Below are positions 60,066 to 64,000 of a DNA stretch of 64,000 nucleotides, in pieces. Each line of letters opens with the position of its first letter. The stretch's first letter is position 1. The stretch covers positions 186,001-250,000 of the forward strand of contig NZ_PISM01000004.1 of assembly GCF_002929225.1 (NCBI RefSeq). Reading direction: 5' to 3'. Under the pieces are notes generated by a model. The model had not been told where the DNA came from and ran no database searches. It saw nothing but the letters and a program-made list of their open reading frames with translations. This stretch comes from Stutzerimonas kunmingensis. GTDB taxonomy: Bacteria > Pseudomonadota > Gammaproteobacteria > Pseudomonadales > Pseudomonadaceae. The translations under genes were made by a program, and so were the position numbers.

Positions 60066-61040
60066 TCAGACCGGTTCGGCCTCGCCCTGCCGTCGGTAGG
60101 CGTAGGTCTCGGCGAAGCGCGAGAGCATGTACCGACTGCAGGTGATGCTGGGGTATTTCGGTGGGTTGTCGTCGCTGTAGCAGCCGGCCAGACAGCTGAT
60201 TTCGGTGTCTGGATGCGGCTCGGCGAAGAACGGCATCGAATAGCGATCCACGCCCAGCGGGCTGATCACGCGATGTGGCGTCGACTTGTAACGATCATTG
60301 CTCCAGCGCGCCATCATGTCGCCGATGTTGACCACGTAGGTGCCTTCAAAGGGTGGCGCGTCGATCCATTCGCTCTTGACGTTCTGCACCTGCAGGCCGC
60401 CGGCCTGGTCCTGATAGAGCAGGGTGACGCAGCCGTAGTCGGTGTGCGCGCCGGCGCCTTGCTGATCGGCGCTAGTTGCCGTCTGCCGGGGCGGGTAGTG
60501 GATCATGCGGAATACGCTGATCGGCTCGACGAAGCGCTTGTCGAAGAAGTCCCGCTCGATGCCCAGGGCCAGCGCGATGGCACGCAGCAGGGTGCAGGCG
60601 AGATCCTGCATGTCGCGGTAATGGCCCTCCATCAGCTCGGTCCAGCCTTCGATCTGGAGCGGATGACGGTTGGGCCCGCGCAGTGGTTTTTCGGCCAGCA
60701 CTTCGGGGTGATCGGCAGGCATATGGAAACCCATGTCGAAGGTTTCCTTGAGGTCGCACGGCTGGCTCGGGTCTAGCTGCTCGGTAGCGACGGCACCGTA
60801 GCCGCGGTGGTGGCGGCTCTTGGTGATGTCGATCTTCAGCTTATCTTCGGCAGGCAGGGCAAAGAACCGCTGGGCATGGTCGGTGAGGGCAGCGATGCGC
60901 TCGGCACTGATCGGATGACCCTTGATATAGAAGAAACCCCACTCGCGGCAGGCGCGGTCGATCGCCTCGGCGACGGCCAGATGGCCGGCCTCGTCGGCGT
61001 TATAGAGCGGGGTAATATCGATGATGGGCAGTGAATTCAT
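60066..61040 (-). CDS. 2-oxoglutarate/Fe(II)-dependent oxygenase, isopenicillin N synthase-like
   Basis: A 324-residue non-haem iron oxygenase. The N-terminal DIOX_N-type region (PIIDITPLYN, GFFYIKGHPIS, YGAVATEQLDPSQPCDLKETF) precedes the double-stranded beta-helix with the HxD of GAHTDYGCVTLLYQD (near residue 205), the distal His in TPHRVISPLG (near 263) and the RYSMPFF motif, whose Arg/Ser bind 2-oxoglutarate. It is not of the TauD type, to which fungal xanthine hydroxylase XanA belongs. Neighbours are xdhA, a BMP-type binding protein and a purine deaminase, so a substrate related to purines (for example demethylation or hydroxylation of modified purine) is plausible but unproven. It lies 138 bp after the BMP gene and may be co-transcribed with it. 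Confidence 0.85.
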   Translation of the reverse strand: MNSLPIIDITPLYNADEAGHLAVAEAIDRACREWGFFYIKGHPISAERIAALTDHAQRFFALPAEDKLKIDITKSRHHRGYGAVATEQLDPSQPCDLKETFDMGFHMPADHPEVLAEKPLRGPNRHPLQIEGWTELMEGHYRDMQDLACTLLRAIALALGIERDFFDKRFVEPISVFRMIHYPPRQTATSADQQGAGAHTDYGCVTLLYQDQAGGLQVQNVKSEWIDAPPFEGTYVVNIGDMMARWSNDRYKSTPHRVISPLGVDRYSMPFFAEPHPDTEISCLAGCYSDDNPPKYPSITCSRYMLSRFAETYAYRRQGEAEPV

Positions 61041-61178
61041 GGCTGACTCCGGTACGGCGCCGCCGGTCTTCTCGTACCGGCGGCTTTCGAGGGCGATGCC
61101 CCCTGCGTGCGGTTCGCCAGGTGGCGGGACGGCACGCAGATTCCGCAGTGCGCCGGGCGGGACCGGCGCGGGTAACGC

Positions 61179-62270
61179 TTACTTCGGCATTTCAGCCTTG
61201 ACGCCTTCGACGTAGTAATTCATCGAGGCGAGGTCCTTGATGCTGGCGGTCTCGCCCTCGGCGATGCGCACTTCGCCAGCCTGGTCCTTGATCGGGCCGG
61301 TGAACGGGTGGAATTCACCGCTCTTGATGCTGGCGATGATCGCTTCGGCTTCGGTCTTCACATCGGCCGGCACCAGATCGCTGATCGGCAGGCTGATGCT
61401 GTCCTGTGCCAGCCCGCCCCAGAAGTCCTCGGACTTCCAGGTACCGGCCATTACCGCTTCGGCGGACTTGGTGTAGTGCGGGCCCCAGTCGTTGACGATG
61501 GAGGTCAGCACGGCCTTGGGCCCGAAGTGCTGCATGTCCGAGGCGTAACCGACGGAGTAGACGCCACGACGCTCGGCGGCCTGGATCGGCGCCGGGCTGT
61601 CGGTGTGCTGGAAGATCACGTCGACGCCCTGGTCGATCAGCGCGTTGGCGGCATCGGCTTCCTTGCCCGGATCGAACCAGGTGTTGACCCACACCACCTT
61701 GATCTCGGTGCCGGGGTTGTACTTGTCCAGCGCCAGCTGGATGGCGTTGATGTCGCGGATCACTTCCGGAATCGGGAAGGAGGCGATGTAGCCGACCTTC
61801 TTGGTCTTGGTCATCTTCGCGGCGAGGAAGCCGCCTACATAGCGGCCCTCATAGGAACGGGTCAGGTAGGTGCCGACGTTCTTCGCCTGCTTGTAACCGG
61901 TGGCGTGCTCGAAGGTGACCTTGGGGAACTGCTTGGCGACCTTCAGTGTGGGGTTCATGTAGCCGAAGGAGGTGGTGAAGATCAGGTCGTAGTCGCTCTT
62001 GGCCATGTTGCGGATGACCCGCTCGGCATCGGCGCCTTCCGGCACGTTCTCGACGAAGCTGGTCTTCACCTTGTCGCCCAGTTTTTCTTCCATGTACTTG
62101 CGGCCCTGCTCGTGCTGGTAGGTCCAGCCGTGGTCGCCGATCGGGCCGATGTAGACGAAGCCGACCTTCAACGGATCGGCGGCCGACGCCGCGGCGGTCG
62201 TCAGTGCGGCGCTGAAGCCGATCGCTGCGGCGAGTGCACGCAGCAGGGTTTTCCGAGTGTTGTTCTGCAT
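61179..62270 (-). CDS. BMP family (PnrA-like) periplasmic binding protein
   Basis: A 363-residue ABC-type solute-binding protein of the BMP/PnrA family, which usually binds purine nucleosides. The ATG at 62270 begins a signal peptide (MQNNTRKTLLRALAAAIGFS, cleavage near ASAADPL). Family segments: VGFVYIGPIGDHGWTYQHEQGRKYME with the early Asp-His-Gly, TTSFGYMNPTLKVAKQFP, GTYLTRSYEGRYVGGFLAAKMT, VWVNTWFDPGKEADAA, and HTDSPAPIQAAERRGVYSVGYASDM. No ATPase or permease gene follows inside the window; they may lie elsewhere, or the protein may serve another transporter. It is located between the oxygenase and the 8-oxoguanine-deaminase-like gene. Confidence 0.9.
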   Translation of the reverse strand: MQNNTRKTLLRALAAAIGFSAALTTAAASAADPLKVGFVYIGPIGDHGWTYQHEQGRKYMEEKLGDKVKTSFVENVPEGADAERVIRNMAKSDYDLIFTTSFGYMNPTLKVAKQFPKVTFEHATGYKQAKNVGTYLTRSYEGRYVGGFLAAKMTKTKKVGYIASFPIPEVIRDINAIQLALDKYNPGTEIKVVWVNTWFDPGKEADAANALIDQGVDVIFQHTDSPAPIQAAERRGVYSVGYASDMQHFGPKAVLTSIVNDWGPHYTKSAEAVMAGTWKSEDFWGGLAQDSISLPISDLVPADVKTEAEAIIASIKSGEFHPFTGPIKDQAGEVRIAEGETASIKDLASMNYYVEGVKAEMPK

Positions 62271-62319
62271 GGCGGGTGACGCTCCTGTTTGTCTAGCTAC
62301 AGAGCCTATGTTGGCTGAT

Positions 62320-62346
62320 AGCTGGTTAGCAAAAAGCTGACCAACT
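62320..62346. promoter_or_regulatory. Inverted repeat in the BMP gene promoter region
   Basis: agctggttagc (62320-62330) and gctgaccaact (62336-62346) around aaaaa: an 11-bp inverted repeat with two mismatches, 50 bp upstream of the BMP start. This is a candidate operator. It does not match the other two motif families of the purine cluster. Confidence 0.4.
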
Positions 62347-62473
62347 GGACAGATACCTTCTTTGTGTCGGATTGCGGGCGCTTCGACTCGACGCTGATGC
62401 CTGGTCGAGGCTTGCGCTGGTGCGCCAGTAATCCACGGCGCCCAGCTTTGGTGCAAGCCTCGATCATTGCCGA

Positions 62474-63829
62474 TTAGCCGTTTACCAGCTGCCGGGCCGC
62501 CTGCTGGTGATCGGCGATCAGCCTCTGTACGTCGAGGCCTTCGACCTGGCCGTCGATGACACGCCACTTGCCGCCAACCATCACCCGGTCGGCGCGGTCG
62601 GCGGCGCACAGCAGCAGCGCGGCGACGGGATCGTGGCTGCCGGAGAAGCGCAGTTCGTCGAGCTTGAACAGGGCCAGATCAGCCTGCTTGCCGACCGCCA
62701 GCTCGCCGATGTCGCTGCGGCCGAGCAGCCGCGCCGAACCAAGGGTCGCCCAGCCTAGGACCTTCTCTGGCGTGATCTTCTCGGCGCCGTAGCGCAGGCG
62801 CCCGATGAACAGCGCCTGACGCGCTTCGAGCATCATGTTGGAGGCATCGTTCGAGGCCGAGCCGTCGACGCCCAGGCCGATGATGGCGCCCTTGTCCTCG
62901 AGCTCCAGCGTGTGGCAGATGCCGGAGGCCAGGCGCATGTTGGAACTCGGGCAATGGCAGATGCCGACACCGGCCGCGCCCAGGCGGTGGATTTCCACCT
63001 GATTGAAGTGGATGCCATGGGCCAGCCAGGTCCGTGGGCCGAGCCAGCCGACGCTCTGCAGGTAATCCACGGTGCGCATGCCGAAGCGTTGTGCACAGAA
63101 CTCCTGTTCGTCCAGGGTCTCGGCCAGGTGGGTATGCAGGCGCACGTCGCGTGCTTCGGCCAGCTCCGCGCAGGTGCGCATGATGTCGGTGGTGACCGAG
63201 AACGGCGAGCAGGGCGCCAGGGCGATCTGGATCTGCGCGCCGTCGCCGCGTTCGTGGTAGCGGTCGATCAGCCGCTCGCTGTCGGCGAGGATGGTTTCGG
63301 CGTCCTGCACCACGCTCTTGCAGGGCAGGCCGCCGTTCTCCTTGGACAGGTTCATCGAGCCGCGGGTGAGCATGGCGCGCATGCCCAGTTCGCGGACGGC
63401 CTCGACCTGAATGTCGATGGCATCCTCGAGCCCGCCCGGAAACAGGTAGTGGTGATCCGCCGCCGTAGTGCAGCCGGACAGCAGCAGTTCGGCCAGCGCC
63501 ACCTTGCTCGCCAGCTGCAATGCCTCTGGAGTGAGCCGCGCCCAGACCGGGTAGAGGGTCAGCAACCAGTTGAACAGCGGCTCGTTGACCACCGGCGCCC
63601 AGGCGCGGGTGAGGGTCTGGTAGAAGTGGTGGTGGGTGTTGATCAGCCCCGGCAATACCACGTGCTCACGGGCGTCGAAGGTTTCATCCACCGGCAGCGT
63701 GGGCGTGGCGCCGGCGGCAAGCAGTTCGGTGATGACACCGTCTTCGATCACCAGTCCGCCTTGGGCTTTCTGGTCGTTGGCAGTGAAGAGGGCGAGGGGA
63801 TTCTTGATCCAGATTCGATGAGCAGCCAT
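62474..63829 (-). CDS. 8-oxoguanine deaminase-like amidohydrolase
   Basis: A 451-residue zinc amidohydrolase of the atzB/ssnA-like group, closest in appearance to the P. aeruginosa enzyme shown to deaminate 8-oxoguanine to urate. Metal motifs: INTHHHFYQTLTRAW (near residue 65), HTHLAETLDEQEF (near 235), AHGIHFNQVE (near 268) and LGVDGSASND (near 320). Urate made here would enter the PuuD pathway. It is distinct in sequence from GuaD (53708-55015). It is co-oriented with the BMP gene (203 bp apart). The specificity should be tested, because cytosine and isoxanthopterin deaminases belong to related groups. Confidence 0.87.
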   Translation of the reverse strand: MAAHRIWIKNPLALFTANDQKAQGGLVIEDGVITELLAAGATPTLPVDETFDAREHVVLPGLINTHHHFYQTLTRAWAPVVNEPLFNWLLTLYPVWARLTPEALQLASKVALAELLLSGCTTAADHHYLFPGGLEDAIDIQVEAVRELGMRAMLTRGSMNLSKENGGLPCKSVVQDAETILADSERLIDRYHERGDGAQIQIALAPCSPFSVTTDIMRTCAELAEARDVRLHTHLAETLDEQEFCAQRFGMRTVDYLQSVGWLGPRTWLAHGIHFNQVEIHRLGAAGVGICHCPSSNMRLASGICHTLELEDKGAIIGLGVDGSASNDASNMMLEARQALFIGRLRYGAEKITPEKVLGWATLGSARLLGRSDIGELAVGKQADLALFKLDELRFSGSHDPVAALLLCAADRADRVMVGGKWRVIDGQVEGLDVQRLIADHQQAARQLVNG

Positions 63830-64000
63830 GGCCGGCTTTCTCCTGAATGGTTGAGTTCAGAGTAGCCAGCTCAGTTATGCCCTGTCTGCTGATCCAGGGG
63901 GGCGGAGGGGCTGCCTCTGCCGCGGGCCGAAAGATAAGGGATGTCACAGGGGCTGCCAAGGCCTGGCTAGTGGCAACAGTCTTGAATCCGGCACCGAATT
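63830..64000. other. Upstream region at the right window edge
   Basis: About 170 bp upstream of the deaminase gene. It contains small inverted bits (ctgaatggttgagttcag) but nothing I can assign; the next gene lies outside the window. Confidence 0.4.

Noticed and set aside
1..64000. tRNA, rRNA, CRISPR arrays, insertion sequences, prophage
   Set aside because: No cloverleaf-like gene, no regular spaced repeats, and no transposase, integrase or phage gene was recognised on either strand.

Overview
The window comes from a GC-rich gammaproteobacterium of the Pseudomonas group. Gene content and gene order match Pseudomonas, and an affinity to Stutzerimonas (P. stutzeri) is plausible, but this is inference from remembered synteny and not from a search. 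About 50 protein genes are supported. I saw no rRNA, tRNA, CRISPR array, insertion sequence or prophage. The only mobile-type DNA is a set of short REP/REPIN palindromes.

Region 1 (1-22.6 kb) is a mixed core-genome stretch. It holds a chemoreceptor cut by the left edge; a periplasmic iron-type cluster (DUF1513 protein, imelysin, di-haem DUF1111 protein, then imelysin IcmP with a Fur-box-like site); LemA plus a GIDE-domain protein; a spermidine-synthase-like protein; the c-di-GMP phosphodiesterase BifA; Fe superoxide dismutase; the divergent ArgO/ArgP pair; a coiled-coil membrane protein; the autotransporter esterase EstA, broken by a one-base frameshift; a diguanylate cyclase; PncB; a 56-residue KGG-repeat stress protein; PpyR; and flavohaemoglobin Hmp behind an ANR/DNR box.

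Region 2 (22.9-31.9 kb) carries glyoxylate assimilation (gcl, hyi, glxR, ttuD, pykF) with a divergent LysR gene, then a GlcG/HbpS-like secreted protein and a periplasmic 5-hydroxyisourate hydrolase. These two are divergent from a two-component system across a CATTAC-N6-GTAATG palindrome, as in the E. coli hiuH-hprRS locus.

Region 3 (34-37 kb) holds exonuclease III, a GAF-EAL protein and a ferritin-like stress protein.

Region 4 (37-63.8 kb) is a purine catabolism island: RutR-like TetR, Tsx-like channel, NCS2 permease, CPA2 antiporter, puuD-allA-alc-uraD-puuE, uraH, a RhtB exporter, an AzgA-type permease, an FCD GntR regulator, a Zur-box zinc ABC transporter, guaD, xdhC-xdhB-xdhA, a 2-oxoglutarate/Fe(II) oxygenase, a BMP-family binding protein and an 8-oxoguanine-deaminase-like enzyme.

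Together regions 2 and 4 encode a nearly complete route: guanine to xanthine to urate to hydroxyisourate to OHCU to allantoin to allantoate to ureidoglycolate to glyoxylate to tartronate semialdehyde to glycerate to 2-phosphoglycerate, and finally pyruvate (enolase and urease must lie elsewhere). Two motif families mark the purine promoters: TTGT-NN-ACAA palindromes (probable GntR operators) and TGAC-N6-GTCA palindromes (possible RutR-like TetR operators). The least understood part is the oxygenase/BMP/deaminase trio at 60.0-63.8 kb, which may handle modified purines.
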